The notes: generated by a model not told the origin, from the letters alone. A stretch of 64,000 nt of DNA from Achromobacter anxifer (GCF_903652925.1 NZ_CAHLAR010000004.1:1-64000), one strand, 5' to 3'; positions 33,749 through 44,277 are shown, counted from the first letter of the stretch. Numbers and translations: made by a program.

Positions 33749-34144
33749 TCAAGCCCAGGTTTCCTGCAAGTACATCCATTGCGGCTGGCTGCCAGGCAGT
33801 ACGGTGAACAGCGCAGTCGCGCGCCGCTGGGTCGCGCCCGCGCTCCAGGCATGGCGCTCGCGGTAGCTCAGTACAACCGCATCGGTGCCCGCGTGCAGCA
33901 CGGCAAGCTCGTCGATTTCGATCTTCAAACCGGGGCGCGCGCCTCGCAATCTGCCGAACAAGGCCGGCAACGCCTCGGCGGGCAGGCGCTGGCCGTCGGC
34001 GGCGATCATGCTGAAGCCGGGCGCAAAGTCATCCAGCAGGACGGCCAATTGCGCGTCGGGAGCATCGGGCGATCCTATCCAGTTTTCGATACGAGAATGG
34101 ACGTCGAAAGCCAGGCGCAGGCATTGGGAAGACAGGTCGGACAT
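33749..34144 (-). CDS. NTF2-like (DUF4440/SnoaL-type) protein
   Basis: 131 residues with a small alpha+beta cone-fold pattern: helices LSSQCLRLAFDVHSRIENWI, then FAPGFSMIAADGQRLPAEAL, and strands including AVVLSYRERHAW and ending QPQWMYLQETW. It is likely an NTF2-superfamily protein of unknown activity. The gene is divergent from the LysR gene at 34253, so it may be that regulator's target. The intergenic region is AT-rich. Confidence 0.75.
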   Translation of the reverse strand: MSDLSSQCLRLAFDVHSRIENWIGSPDAPDAQLAVLLDDFAPGFSMIAADGQRLPAEALPALFGRLRGARPGLKIEIDELAVLHAGTDAVVLSYRERHAWSAGATQRRATALFTVLPGSQPQWMYLQETWA

Positions 34145-34252
34145 GGGAAGGATCCACGGAAAGGGAGCGCCATTCTAGGAGCCGCGTGGTTCCAGAAAAA
34201 CGAGTTATCGATGGATATACTGTTCGTGTTTTTTTGACAATGAAGGCGCGCC

Positions 34253-35149
34253 ATGATCAACCTGAATCGTCTGGCCATGTACGCGGCGGTGGTCGAAGCC
34301 GGCTCGTTCACGGCGGCGGCCGACGCGCTGGGCGCGACCAAGGCGGTGGTCAGCTTCAACATCAAGCAACTGGAACAGGAGCTGGGCGTGGCGCTGCTGA
34401 CGCGCAGCACCCGGCGGCTGGCGCTGACCGAGGCGGGCGAGGGCTTTTACCGGCATTGCGCGCGTTTGTTGCGCGAAGCCGAGGCCGCCGTGGACGAGGC
34501 GCGTTCCGGCCAGTCCGCGCTGTCAGGCAGCCTCAGGGTGACGGCGTCGGTCGACTACGGCAACCGCGTGGTGGCGCCGGCCCTGGCGGCGTTCGCGCGC
34601 GAGCATCCCGGCTTGCAGGTGAGCTACCGCGCCGGCTCGGCGCATGCCGATCTGATCGCCGAGAGGCTGGACCTGGCCATACGGGTAGGCGCCCTGGAAG
34701 ACTCCAGCTATCGCGCCACGCGCATCGGCCAATTCAAGCTGTGGCTCGTGGCCAGTCCCGCACTCCTGGCACAGCACGGCGCGCCGCGTTCGCCGCAGGC
34801 GCTGGCGGCGCTGCCCTGGCTGGCCAACCGGCCTGGGCGCAGCGACCGCTGGCGGCTGATCGACGGCAAGGGGCGCGAGCACGAGTTGCGCGTGGCGCCC
34901 GTGGCGCAGGCCGACACGGCCTCGGCCCTGCTGGCATTCGCGCTGGCCGGTTGCGGCGTGGCGGCATTGCCCGAATGGCTGCTGGAAGAGCCCCTGGCGC
35001 GGGGCGCGCTGCAGCGTGTGCTGCCGTCGTATTCGCTGCCGCGCCAGGAGGTTTACGCGGTCTATCCCGACACGCGCCACGTCAGCGCCAAGGTCCGGCG
35101 CTTCATCGATTTCCTGCGGGCGCGGCTGGGACCGGCCGGTGCGGCTTAG
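34253..35149 (+). CDS. LysR-family transcription regulator
   Basis: 298 residues. The HTH (about 3-60) contains GSFTAAADALGATKAVVSFN and LGVALLTRSTRRLALTEAG, the DsdC/AaeR-like pattern with RSTR. The effector domain follows. It overlaps the convergent M20 peptidase gene by 4 bp at the stop codons and is divergent from the NTF2-like gene. Confidence 0.93.
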   Translation: MINLNRLAMYAAVVEAGSFTAAADALGATKAVVSFNIKQLEQELGVALLTRSTRRLALTEAGEGFYRHCARLLREAEAAVDEARSGQSALSGSLRVTASVDYGNRVVAPALAAFAREHPGLQVSYRAGSAHADLIAERLDLAIRVGALEDSSYRATRIGQFKLWLVASPALLAQHGAPRSPQALAALPWLANRPGRSDRWRLIDGKGREHELRVAPVAQADTASALLAFALAGCGVAALPEWLLEEPLARGALQRVLPSYSLPRQEVYAVYPDTRHVSAKVRRFIDFLRARLGPAGAA

Positions 35150-36540
35150 CGTGCCAATGCCGGCGTGCCGCCCGCGCCCAGATCCCAGTACAACCCCGTC
35201 ATCAAACTCAACGCCTGCCGCAGCAGTGCGGGCGGCAGGTGTTCATTCGGCGCATGCTGGGAGCAGCCGGGATAGGAGTGCGGCACCCAGATGGTGCGCA
35301 GGCCCAGCACGTCGGTGAAGATGTCGTTGGGCAGGGAACCGCCCAGATTGGGCAGCACGGCGGTCTTGGCGCCGGAGGTGCGTTCCAGCGAATCCACCGC
35401 CCAGCGCACCCAGGCGTCGTCGGGGTCGATGCGGGTGGCGCGGAACATGTTCTCGCGCGTGAGCGTGATCTGGACCATGGGAAAGCCCTGGCGGTCCAGA
35501 TGGCGGCGCAGCGCGGGAACCAGGTCGTCGGGGTCCACGCCGACCACGAAGCGCAGCTGGCAACGCGCCCAGGCGCGCGGCGGAATGGCGTTGACGGGCG
35601 TGTCGGGATTGCCGGTCTTGTAGGCCAGCACCTCGAACGAGCACCAGCCGAACACGCGCTCGGCCGGCGACAGCCCCGGCTCGCCCCACCAGGGCTCGAT
35701 CTCGGGACCGTCGGCGCCGCCGTCCACCTGGCAATCGGCCAGGGCGCGCCGTACCGCGGCGGGCAGTTCGCGCGGCACCCATTCGGGGATGCGGATCTGG
35801 CCGGTGGGCGAGACCAGCGTGGAAATGGCGTGGGCCAGCTGGATGCCCGGGTTTGAGATCAGGCCGCCCCAGTTGCCCGAGTGGTGGCCGCCTGCGCGGG
35901 CCTCGATGCTCAGGTCGAAGTTCAGGCTGCCGCGCGCGCCCAGGAAGATGGTGGGGCGTTCCGCACTTAGCCGCGGGCCGTCGGAGGCGATCAGCAGATC
36001 CGCGGCCAGCAGCGCGCGATGTTGTTCGCACAGGTCGCGCAGGCCCATGGAGCCGGTTTCCTCGCCCATCTCGATCAGGTACTTGGCGTTGAAGCCAAGC
36101 TTGCCGCGCGTTTCCAGCACCAGCCGCAGCGCCTCCATGTTGATGCTGTGCTGGCCCTTGTTGTCGGCGATGCCGCGGCCGTACCAGCGGCCCTCGGATT
36201 CGGTCAGCGCCCAGGGCGACAGGCCTTCCTTCCATTCCTTTTCCAGGCCGCGGATGACGTCGCCATGGCCGTAGCCCAGCACGGTGGGCAGGGCCGGGTC
36301 CTCGACGCGCTCGGCGTACAGGAACGGCGCCAGCGCCTTGGGATGCGTCAGCGTGCGGCAGGTGAAGCCCAGCGCCTCGAAGGCGGGGCGGATCTCGGTT
36401 TCCAGGTAGGCCGCGAGCTCGGGCGCGCGCGCCGGGTTTTGGCTTTCCGTGGGCTGGGCCAGGCGGCGCGCCAGCAGCGCGCGGAAAGCGCCGCAATCAA
36501 AACACTGTTCCGCCTGGGCAATGGCTTGTGCGCGGGTCAT
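35146..36540 (-). CDS. M20-family metallopeptidase, last gene of the ABC operon
   Basis: 464 residues. Zinc-site motifs are VLGYGHGDVI (His and Asp) and IEMGEETGS (the catalytic Glu pair), with a later Asp and His set. The lid domain lies in the middle. It is similar to ArgE/DapE/CPG2-type dipeptidases and carboxypeptidases. It starts inside the stop of the second ABC ATPase gene (TCATGA overlap), so it belongs to the transporter operon and probably hydrolyses the imported peptide or acylated amino acid in the cytoplasm. Confidence 0.92.
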   Translation of the reverse strand: MTRAQAIAQAEQCFDCGAFRALLARRLAQPTESQNPARAPELAAYLETEIRPAFEALGFTCRTLTHPKALAPFLYAERVEDPALPTVLGYGHGDVIRGLEKEWKEGLSPWALTESEGRWYGRGIADNKGQHSINMEALRLVLETRGKLGFNAKYLIEMGEETGSMGLRDLCEQHRALLAADLLIASDGPRLSAERPTIFLGARGSLNFDLSIEARAGGHHSGNWGGLISNPGIQLAHAISTLVSPTGQIRIPEWVPRELPAAVRRALADCQVDGGADGPEIEPWWGEPGLSPAERVFGWCSFEVLAYKTGNPDTPVNAIPPRAWARCQLRFVVGVDPDDLVPALRRHLDRQGFPMVQITLTRENMFRATRIDPDDAWVRWAVDSLERTSGAKTAVLPNLGGSLPNDIFTDVLGLRTIWVPHSYPGCSQHAPNEHLPPALLRQALSLMTGLYWDLGAGGTPALAR

Positions 36541-37504
36541 GATGGCTGGGCTCCGTTGGAAGTAGGGGGATAGAGGTGGCACGCCACCACGGATTGCGCG
36601 CGCGGCGTCAGCGCCGGGCGCTCGGTCTTGCATTGCGCCATGGCCTGCTGGCAGCGGGGATGGAACGGGCATCCCGGGGGCGGGCGCAGCGGATCGGGGA
36701 ACGACAGGCCCAGGCCCATGTCGGGTATGCCCAGGCCCGGCTCCGGCGTCAGCACCGAGGCCAGCAGCGCCTGCGTGTAGGGATGGCGCGGGTCGTGGAA
36801 CAGCTGCGCCGTCGCAGCGGATTCGACCACCCGGCCCAGGTACATCACCGCCACATGGGTGGCGATGTGCTCTACCACCGCCAGGTTGTGGCTGATGAAG
36901 ACATAGGTCAGGTTGAATTCACGGCGCAGATCCATCAGCAGGTTCATGATCTGCGCCTGCACCGACACGTCCAGCGCCGAGGTCGGCTCGTCGCAGATGA
37001 CGATCTCGGGATGCATCACCAGCGCGCGCGCGATGGCCACGCGTTGGCGCTGGCCGCCGGACAGCTGCCCCGGCGTGTTGTGGGCCAGCCGCGGCGGCAG
37101 GCCCACGCGCTCCAGCATCTCGATGGCCTTGTGCTGCTTCGGATTGGCGATGCCGTGCACTTCCAGCGGCAGCGACACGATGGAGGCGATGGAGCGCCGC
37201 GGATTGAGCGAGGAATACGGATCCTGGAAGATCGGCTGGACGCGGCGGGCAAGCGCGCGCCGGCCCAAGCTGCGAATGTCCTGGCCGTCGAGCCGGATCG
37301 AGCCCTCGGTGGGCGGCGTCAGCCCCAGCAGCATGCGCGCCAGGGTGGACTTGCCGCAGCCGGATTCGCCCACGATGCCCAGCACCGCGCCGCGCTCCAC
37401 CGCCAGGTCCACGCCGTTGACGGCGTGCAGCGTGCTGCGCGGGCGGAACATGCCCGAGCGGATCGAGAACTGCCTGCTGACGGCGTCGGCTTGCAGCAAG
37501 GGGC

Positions 37505-37508
<4 letters not shown>
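36537..37508 (-). CDS. Peptide-type ABC transporter ATPase (DppF/OppF-like)
   Basis: 323 residues. Walker A is GESGCGKST, the signature LSGGQRQRVAIA, Walker B VICDEPTSALD, and the C-terminal oligopeptide-type Cys cluster is FHPRCQQAMAQCKTERP, which in relatives binds an Fe-S cluster. The start at 37508 overlaps the end of the first ATPase gene by 4 bp. It drives the transporter encoded by the next four genes upstream. Confidence 0.93.
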
Positions 37509-38494
<986 letters not shown>

Positions 38495-38496
38495 GC

Positions 38497-39408
38497 TCAG
38501 GCCCTCTCTTCAGGCGTCAGGAGTTGGTGCAGTCCGTCGCCGGCCAGGTTGATCGCGAAGATCAGCAGGGCCAGCGCCGACCCCGGGATGGCGATCAGCC
38601 AGAACGAGAAGAACATATAGGCCTTGGCCTCCGAGATCATCAGGCCCCAGGACGGCAGCGGCGGCTGCACGCCCAGGCCCAGGAAGGACAGCGACGCTTC
38701 CAGCAGGATGGCGCTGGCGGCCTCCAGCGTGGCGATCACGATCAGCTGCGGCACCACGTTGGGCAGCACCTCGCCCCAGACGATGCGCCAGGTGGACGCG
38801 CCCGCGGCCTGCGCCGCGGCCACGTATTCCAGCGAACGCACCTGCTGGGTGGCGCTGCGCATCACCACCGCGTAGCGGTCCCACTTGAGCAGCCCCAGCA
38901 CCAGGATCACCACCCAGAGCGAGCCGCCGACGATGGCGACCGTGGCCAGCGCCACCAGGATGACGGGCATGGACAGACGGGTGGTGATCAGGAAGGACAC
39001 CGCCATGTCGACCTTGCCGCCGAAGTAGCCGGCCGCCATGCCCATGGCGGTGCCGATCAGGCCGGAGATCAGCGCCACGCTGATGCCGATCAAGAGCGAA
39101 ATGCGCGCGCCGTAGAACAGGCGCGACATATAGTCGCGGCCCAGCTGGTCGGTGCCCAGCGGATGCAGCCAGGTGCCCTTGTCGTACCAGACCGGCGGCG
39201 CGGTGCGGTAGGCCAGATCCTGGAAGTAGGGATCATGCGGCGAGATCCACGGCGCCAGCAGCGCGATCAGCACGATGACGAGCAGGATGCCGCCGCCGGC
39301 CAGCAGCGCCTTGTTGCGGCGCAGCCGCCGCCAGCGCAGGGTGGACGCGGACAGTTCCAGCGGCGCCTGGACGGCGGGAGCGGACGGGCTCAGGGTAGGC
39401 GTAGTCAT
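38497..39408 (-). CDS. Peptide-type ABC transporter permease (DppC-like)
   Basis: 303 residues. An N-terminal helix (about 38-58), then the DppC-type periplasmic segment with PLGTDQLGRDYMSRLFYGAR, and five further helices. The EAA loop is in AAQAAGASTWRIVWGEVLPN. It forms the membrane channel with the DppB-like subunit encoded just upstream (one-base gap). Confidence 0.93.
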   Translation of the reverse strand: MTTPTLSPSAPAVQAPLELSASTLRWRRLRRNKALLAGGGILLVIVLIALLAPWISPHDPYFQDLAYRTAPPVWYDKGTWLHPLGTDQLGRDYMSRLFYGARISLLIGISVALISGLIGTAMGMAAGYFGGKVDMAVSFLITTRLSMPVILVALATVAIVGGSLWVVILVLGLLKWDRYAVVMRSATQQVRSLEYVAAAQAAGASTWRIVWGEVLPNVVPQLIVIATLEAASAILLEASLSFLGLGVQPPLPSWGLMISEAKAYMFFSFWLIAIPGSALALLIFAINLAGDGLHQLLTPEERA

Positions 39409-39409
39409 G

Positions 39410-40327
39410 TCAGGACACCCGGATGCGCGGGTCCAGCCAGGCGTTGGCGATATCGGCGGCCAGGGTCAGCAGCACGTACAGCACCGACAGCAGCAGCACG
39501 ATGAGCTGCATCACGGGATAGTCCTTGTAGGTGATGCTCTGGTAGGCCAGATAGCCCAGCCCGTCCAGCGCGAAGATGGTTTCGATGACGACCGAGCCGC
39601 CCAGCAGATAGCCCAGCTGCACCGCAGCCAGCGCCACCACCGGCACGATGGCGTTGCGCAGCGCGTGCTTGAAGACGATCTTGCGCGCCGGCAGGCCCTT
39701 GGCGCGGGCGGTGCGGATGTAGTCGGCGGCCAGGACTTCGATCATGCCGGCGCGGATCAGGCGCATGAAGGCAGGGGCCACGTAATAGCCCAGCGCGATC
39801 GCCGGCATAACGAAATGCTGCCAGCTGCCGCTGCCCGACACCGGCAGCAGCCGCAGCGAGATCGAGAACAGCATGATCAGGATCAGCGCGAAGAAGAAGT
39901 TGGGCAGCGCCTGTCCCAGCACGGCGATGGCCAGGCAGATGCGGTCGATCAGGCTGCCCTTGTACAGCGCGGCCAGCACGCCCAGCGGTATCGAGATCAG
40001 CAGTGCGAAGGCCAGCGCGCCCATGCCCAGCAGCAAGGTGGTCTTGAGCTTGGACAGGATCAGCGGCCCGGCCTCGGTCTTGAAATACACCGAGGTGCCG
40101 AAATCGCCCTGCAGGATGTGCCAGAGCCAATCCGCGTACTGCACGGCCAGCGGCCGGTCCAGGCCGTAGGTCTTGCGGATCATGTCGATGTCGGCCTGCC
40201 GGGCGCCTTCGCCGGCCAGGGCCAGCGCCGGGTCGCCCGACAGGTGCAGCAGCAGGAAGGCCAGGATCGAGACCGTCAGCGCCACCAGCACCGCCAGGCC
40301 CAGGCGCCTGATCGTGAAATACAGCAT
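39410..40327 (-). CDS. Peptide-type ABC transporter permease (DppB-like)
   Basis: 305 residues with six membrane helices, the first at about 9-28 (RRLGLAVLVALTVSILAFLL). The EAA loop is in YIRTARAKGLPARKIVFKHA, and the GxxxV and GGSVVIETIFALDGLG motif of the family is present. It follows the binding-protein gene with a 14-bp gap. Confidence 0.93.
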   Translation of the reverse strand: MLYFTIRRLGLAVLVALTVSILAFLLLHLSGDPALALAGEGARQADIDMIRKTYGLDRPLAVQYADWLWHILQGDFGTSVYFKTEAGPLILSKLKTTLLLGMGALAFALLISIPLGVLAALYKGSLIDRICLAIAVLGQALPNFFFALILIMLFSISLRLLPVSGSGSWQHFVMPAIALGYYVAPAFMRLIRAGMIEVLAADYIRTARAKGLPARKIVFKHALRNAIVPVVALAAVQLGYLLGGSVVIETIFALDGLGYLAYQSITYKDYPVMQLIVLLLSVLYVLLTLAADIANAWLDPRIRVS

Positions 40328-40341
40328 GGGCTAGCTCTCCC

Positions 40342-41910
40342 TTACTTCCAGCTCATGTCCCAGAAGCGCACCAATTCGTCCGAATAGGGCTTGAAGTTCA
40401 CGTCCTTGGTGGCTACGTAGTAGGCGGGCAGGGTCCACAGCGGCACGGCATAGGCCTTCTGCGCGATCAGGTCCAGCGCCTGCTTGTAGGCGGCGTTGCG
40501 CGCGGCGCTGTCGATGGTGCGGTCGCCTGTGGCGAGCAGGTCGCGCACCTGCGGGTCGCGGGTGATGTCGTCGTTGCCGAAGCCGAAATACACCGGCGTG
40601 GACGCCGACACGTCGTTGACCAGGTTGGAGCCCCAGGTCTGGTGAGTGAGCGAGGCCTTGTTGGCGCGGATCATGTCGCGCATGGCGGCGTACTGCAGGA
40701 AGTTGAGCTTGGCGCGGATGCCGACGGCCTGCAGGTAGTTGATGATGGCTTCGGTCTGGTTGCGCTCGCGGTAGGCCACCAGGTCGATGTCGAAGCCGTT
40801 CGGGTAGCCGGCTTCGGCCAGCAGTTTCTTGGCCTGGGCCGGGTCGTACTTGTAGACCGGCGCGCCTTCCTGGGTGCAGCCCGTCTGCGAGGGCGTGCAG
40901 ATGGTGTTGATGAGGCCGCCGCCTTCGCCCACGATGTTCTTCAGCATGGCCTCGCGGTCGATCGCGTGGATGATGGCGCGGCGCACGCGCTCGTCCTTGA
41001 GCTGCGGCGCGGGCGTGCCTTCCAGGATGTTCATCTGCATGAACACGATGCGCATGGTGTTGCCGGTGACCATCTGCAGCGACGGCATCGAACCCAGCTG
41101 TTCGGCCTGGTCCTTGGGCACGCTCATGATCAGGTCTTCGCCGCCCGAAATGACCTCGGCCATTTGCGTCTGGCGGTCGGGGATGAAGCGGATCACGACC
41201 TTGCCGATCTTGGGCTGGGCCTTGGGCGAATCCTTGAAGTAATCGGCATTGCGTTCCAGCGTGATGGACTTGCCGGGCTGGTAATCCACCACCTTGTAGG
41301 GACCTGAGCCGACCGGCTTGGCGTTCATGCCCTTGGGCCCGACTTCCTGGTAGTACTTGGCCGGATGGATGGCGGCGGTGGTGGACAGGTATTCCTTGGC
41401 GCCGGGGAAGGGCTCCTTGGTGGTCAGGCGCACCTTGTACTTGTCGATCTTCTCGACCTTGTCGATCCAGGCCACGTTCTGCTGCGTCACGGCCTTGTTC
41501 TTCGGGTCCGCCACGTAGTTCAGCGTGTACACCACCGAATCCGCGTCGAACTCCTCGCCGTTATGGAATTTGACGCCTTGGCGCAGCTCGAATTCCATGG
41601 TCTTGTCGTCGACCTGCTTCCAGCTCTTGGCGAGCTGGCCCTTGTACTCGTTGGTGACGGGGTCGCGGTACAGCAGGGTGTCCCAGACGTTGGCGGCGAT
41701 GATGACGCCGATCCGCACGTTGTTGTAGTAGGGGTCCACGCTTTCCGGCGCCTGGTCGTAGGCCATGCGCAAGGTGTCGTCCTTCTTGCCGGCCAGGGCC
41801 GGCTGGGCCGCCAGCGCGGCGCAGGCCAGCAGGGCGCCAGCCAGTGCCTTGAGCGGGAAGGATGCGCGCCGGGACGGCGCGAAGGCGGGGGTGATGCGGA
41901 AATCAGTCAT
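40342..41910 (-). CDS. ABC transporter substrate-binding protein (SBP family 5)
   Basis: 522 residues. A signal peptide with two Arg (about 1-40, cleavage after ALA-G) is followed by the SBP_bac_5 fold: NVWDTLLYRDPVTNEYKGQL, FHNGEEFDADSVVYTLNYV, and a C-terminal LWTLPAYYVATKDV. These bind peptides, glutathione or other amphipathic ligands. It is the first transporter gene in the minus-strand run; the GntR gene lies 109 bp upstream in the same direction. Confidence 0.93.
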   Translation of the reverse strand: MTDFRITPAFAPSRRASFPLKALAGALLACAALAAQPALAGKKDDTLRMAYDQAPESVDPYYNNVRIGVIIAANVWDTLLYRDPVTNEYKGQLAKSWKQVDDKTMEFELRQGVKFHNGEEFDADSVVYTLNYVADPKNKAVTQQNVAWIDKVEKIDKYKVRLTTKEPFPGAKEYLSTTAAIHPAKYYQEVGPKGMNAKPVGSGPYKVVDYQPGKSITLERNADYFKDSPKAQPKIGKVVIRFIPDRQTQMAEVISGGEDLIMSVPKDQAEQLGSMPSLQMVTGNTMRIVFMQMNILEGTPAPQLKDERVRRAIIHAIDREAMLKNIVGEGGGLINTICTPSQTGCTQEGAPVYKYDPAQAKKLLAEAGYPNGFDIDLVAYRERNQTEAIINYLQAVGIRAKLNFLQYAAMRDMIRANKASLTHQTWGSNLVNDVSASTPVYFGFGNDDITRDPQVRDLLATGDRTIDSAARNAAYKQALDLIAQKAYAVPLWTLPAYYVATKDVNFKPYSDELVRFWDMSWK

Positions 41911-42019
41911 GGCGAGGCTCCTGTGGAAGTCACTGCACGTACTGCGTATCTGACATCTTGTGGCGGGCGGTCGGGCCCGCTGTGCTGCTTGCTCCGCCCA
42001 AGAACCGGGCGGCGCGGAT

Positions 42020-42775
42020 TCAACCGGAATCGGCCGGCGCGGCGGGCGGATGGGCGATGGCCTTCAGAGCCGCCTCGCATTTGCGTTGCAAGTGCTGGCG
42101 CATGATGCCGGCCAGCCGGTCGGCGTCGCGCGCGTCCAGGGCCTCGGCCATCTCGACGTGCTCGCGCATCGCCAGATCCCATTTCTGGCGGTTCTCGTTC
42201 GAGACAAAACGCAGGTTCTGGATGCGCGAGTTCTGCGCGTCGTACAGCTGCTTGAGCAGGCTGTTGTGCGCGGCCAGGCTGATGCGTTCGTGGATGTCTC
42301 GGTTGGTCTGGAAGTAGGTGGGCAGGTCGTGGCGCGCGTGGCTGGCCATCATCTCGTAGGTCAGCGCGCGGATCTCGGCGATCTCGGCATCGGTGGCCCG
42401 TTCGCAGGCCAGGCGGCACGACATGGCTTCCAGTCCGCCTATGACCTCGAAGGCCTCGCGGATGTTCGCTTCCGACAGCGCCACCACCTGCGCGCCGCGG
42501 TTGGGTTCGATCTGCACCAGGCCTTCGGCGGCCAGCACGCGGAAGGCCTCGCGCAAAGGCGTGCGCGACACGCCCAGCAGGTCGCACAGCGCGCGTTCGT
42601 TCAGGCGCGAGCCGGGCGGAAACTCGCCCTGGATGATGCGTTCGCGCAGCTGCCCGGCCACCGTCGCCGGCAGCGTGCGGCCGTTGCCCGCGCTGCGGGC
42701 CGCAGGCGGCGGCGCGCTTTCGGGCGCCACGGCGGACGCGCCGGAATCAGGCATCAGGCTGGAAACGCTGCTCAT
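42020..42775 (-). CDS. GntR-family regulator (FadR/FCD type)
   Basis: 251 residues. A variable N-terminus (about 1-30) precedes the GntR winged HTH (about 33-100) with IIQGEFPPGSRLNERALCDL, GVSRTPLREAFRVLAAEGLV. The FCD effector domain is at about 110-235. The DNA just before the ATG at 42775 contains a GTATAC-core site and no clear ribosome site, so autoregulation is likely and the start is uncertain. It probably controls both the transporter run downstream and the divergent aminotransferase. Confidence 0.92.
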   Translation of the reverse strand: MSSVSSLMPDSGASAVAPESAPPPAARSAGNGRTLPATVAGQLRERIIQGEFPPGSRLNERALCDLLGVSRTPLREAFRVLAAEGLVQIEPNRGAQVVALSEANIREAFEVIGGLEAMSCRLACERATDAEIAEIRALTYEMMASHARHDLPTYFQTNRDIHERISLAAHNSLLKQLYDAQNSRIQNLRFVSNENRQKWDLAMREHVEMAEALDARDADRLAGIMRQHLQRKCEAALKAIAHPPAAPADSG

Positions 42776-42790
42776 TGGTATACAAAAATT
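42775..42790. promoter_or_regulatory. GTATAC-core site 1 (TTGGTATACAAAAATT)
   Basis: It begins at the GntR start codon. The same 15-base sequence TTGGTATACAAAAAT recurs at 42942. The palindromic GTATAC core (42778-42783) is rare in GC-rich DNA. It is placed to repress the GntR gene. A probable -10 (TATAGT on the minus strand, 42813-42808) lies just upstream. Confidence 0.6.
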
Positions 42791-42837
42791 CCCCGTGTTT
42801 TGCGAGACTATAAACCTGGATGCGCATCTGGCCTGCT

Positions 42838-42849
42838 GGGTGTATACCC
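42838..42849. promoter_or_regulatory. GTATAC-core site 2 (GGGTGTATACCC)
   Basis: A near-palindrome with the same GTATAC core (42842-42847), 64 bp from site 1 and 103 bp from site 3, between the divergent GntR and aminotransferase genes. Confidence 0.45.
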
Positions 42850-42941
42850 TAGGTTATTAACGCAAAAACAATGGGATAGAGTGGCGCATGCCGCAAGTCC
42901 GCGTGCCGGGAATGTCACGCTTGTGCACCCGGTATCTTCCC

Positions 42942-42959
42942 TTGGTATACAAAAATATT
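42942..42959. promoter_or_regulatory. GTATAC-core site 3 (TTGGTATACAAAAATATT)
   Basis: It repeats the first 15 bases of site 1 exactly in the same orientation. The core (42945-42950) lies 27 bp before the aminotransferase start codon, so a bound repressor would block that gene. Confidence 0.6.
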
Positions 42960-42976
42960 CCATTTTGGGGCTACGC

Positions 42977-44152
42977 ATGCTTACCCTGAACAGTCATCCG
43001 TCCGGCCGCCATTTCCTGCAGATTCCGGGGCCCACCAACGTGCCCGACCGCGTGCTGCGCGCCATCGACCAGCCCACCATCGACCACCGCGGACCGGAGT
43101 TCGGCGCGCTGGGCCTGGCGGTGCTGGAGGGCGTCAAGCATGTCTTCCAGACCCAGTCTCCCGTGGTGATCTTTCCCTCATCGGGCACCGGCGCCTGGGA
43201 AGCGGCGCTGGTCAACACGCTGTCGCCGGGCGACCGCGTGCTGATGGTGGAGACCGGCCATTTCGCCAGCCTGTGGCGCAAGCTGGCGGGGCGTCTGGGG
43301 CTGGAAGTGGATTTCCTGGAGGGCGACTGGCGCCATCCGGTGGACGCGGCTGCCATCGCCGCGCGCCTGGCCGCGGACAGCGCGCACGCCATCAAGGCCG
43401 TGTGCGTGGTGCACAACGAAACTTCCACCGGCGTCACCAGCGACATCGCCGCTGTGCGCGCGGCGATCGACGGCGCCGCGCACCCGGCGCTGCTGATGGT
43501 GGACACCATCTCGTCGCTGGGCTCCATCGACTACCGCCACGACGAATGGGGCGTGGACGTCACGGTGGCCGGCTCGCAGAAGGGCCTGATGCTGCCACCC
43601 GGCCTGGCCTTCAACGCCGTCAGCGCGCGCGCCCTGGCCGCGGCCGACCAGGCGCGGCTGCCGCGCTCGTACTGGGACTGGCGCGAGATGCTCACCGCCA
43701 ATGCCCGCGGTTACTTCCCGTACACGCCGTCGACCAATCTGCTCTACGGCCTGCACGAGGCCCTGGCCATGCTGCGCGAAGAAGGCTTGCCGCAAGTCTT
43801 CGCGCGCCATCAGCGCCACGCCCACGCGACGCGCCTGGCGCTGGCGGCCTGGGGCTTGGAGCTGCTGAGCCTGGACCCGGCCGCGCACAGCCCGGCGCTT
43901 ACCGCCGCCATCATGCCGCAAGGCCACGGCGCCGACGCCTTCCGCAAGGTGGTGCTGGAACGCTTCGACATGTCGCTGGGGCAGGGGCTGGGCAAGCTGT
44001 CCGACCGCGTGTTCCGCATCGGCCACCTGGGCCACTTCAATGACCTGACGCTGTGCGGCACGTTGGCGGGCGTGGAAATGGGCCTGGCCGCGGCGGGCGT
44101 GCCGCACCGCGCGGGCGGCGTGCAGGCGGCAATGGAATTTCTAGCGGGGTAG
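42977..44152 (+). CDS. Class-V aminotransferase (serine-glyoxylate aminotransferase-like)
   Basis: 391 residues. PGPTNVPDRVLRAID at the N-terminus and FPSSGTGAWEAALVN (about 62-76) match serine-glyoxylate/alanine-glyoxylate aminotransferases. The PLP Lys is in VTVAGSQKGLMLPPG (about 205). It transfers an amino group from an amino acid to a 2-oxo acid. GGGG lies six bases before the ATG. It is divergent from the GntR regulator and followed by a serine hydrolase, so it probably processes an amino acid released from the compound imported by the neighbouring ABC system. Confidence 0.92.
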   Translation: MLTLNSHPSGRHFLQIPGPTNVPDRVLRAIDQPTIDHRGPEFGALGLAVLEGVKHVFQTQSPVVIFPSSGTGAWEAALVNTLSPGDRVLMVETGHFASLWRKLAGRLGLEVDFLEGDWRHPVDAAAIAARLAADSAHAIKAVCVVHNETSTGVTSDIAAVRAAIDGAAHPALLMVDTISSLGSIDYRHDEWGVDVTVAGSQKGLMLPPGLAFNAVSARALAAADQARLPRSYWDWREMLTANARGYFPYTPSTNLLYGLHEALAMLREEGLPQVFARHQRHAHATRLALAAWGLELLSLDPAAHSPALTAAIMPQGHGADAFRKVVLERFDMSLGQGLGKLSDRVFRIGHLGHFNDLTLCGTLAGVEMGLAAAGVPHRAGGVQAAMEFLAG

Positions 44153-44235
44153 GCCTCCCCCAACCCGCTTGCGCGGGCCCCCAGGGGACGGCGCTGGCGG
44201 ACCGGCAGCGCCGGATCCGCGGCGCCCCGGCTGAA

Positions 44236-44263
44236 AACACGAAGCAATGAACACGAAGCAATG
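44236..44263 (+). repeat. Perfect 14-bp tandem duplication in a leader
   Basis: AACACGAAGCAATG occurs twice back to back (44236-44249, 44250-44263), just before the serine hydrolase gene. The ATG at 44247 opens a five-codon frame, MNTKQ-stop (44247-44264), that ends 13 bp before the real start. It looks like slippage of the leader sequence. Confidence 0.7.
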
Positions 44264-44277
44264 ACGATGAGGCAACA

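Noticed and set aside
42942-42959. Site 3 as only a -10 promoter box (TATACA)
   Set aside because: A good -35 element at 16-18 bp was not found, and the exact 15-base match to site 1 favours an operator.
44153-44235. Small GC stem-loop after the aminotransferase as a terminator
   Set aside because: The stem is only about five bases and no T-run follows.
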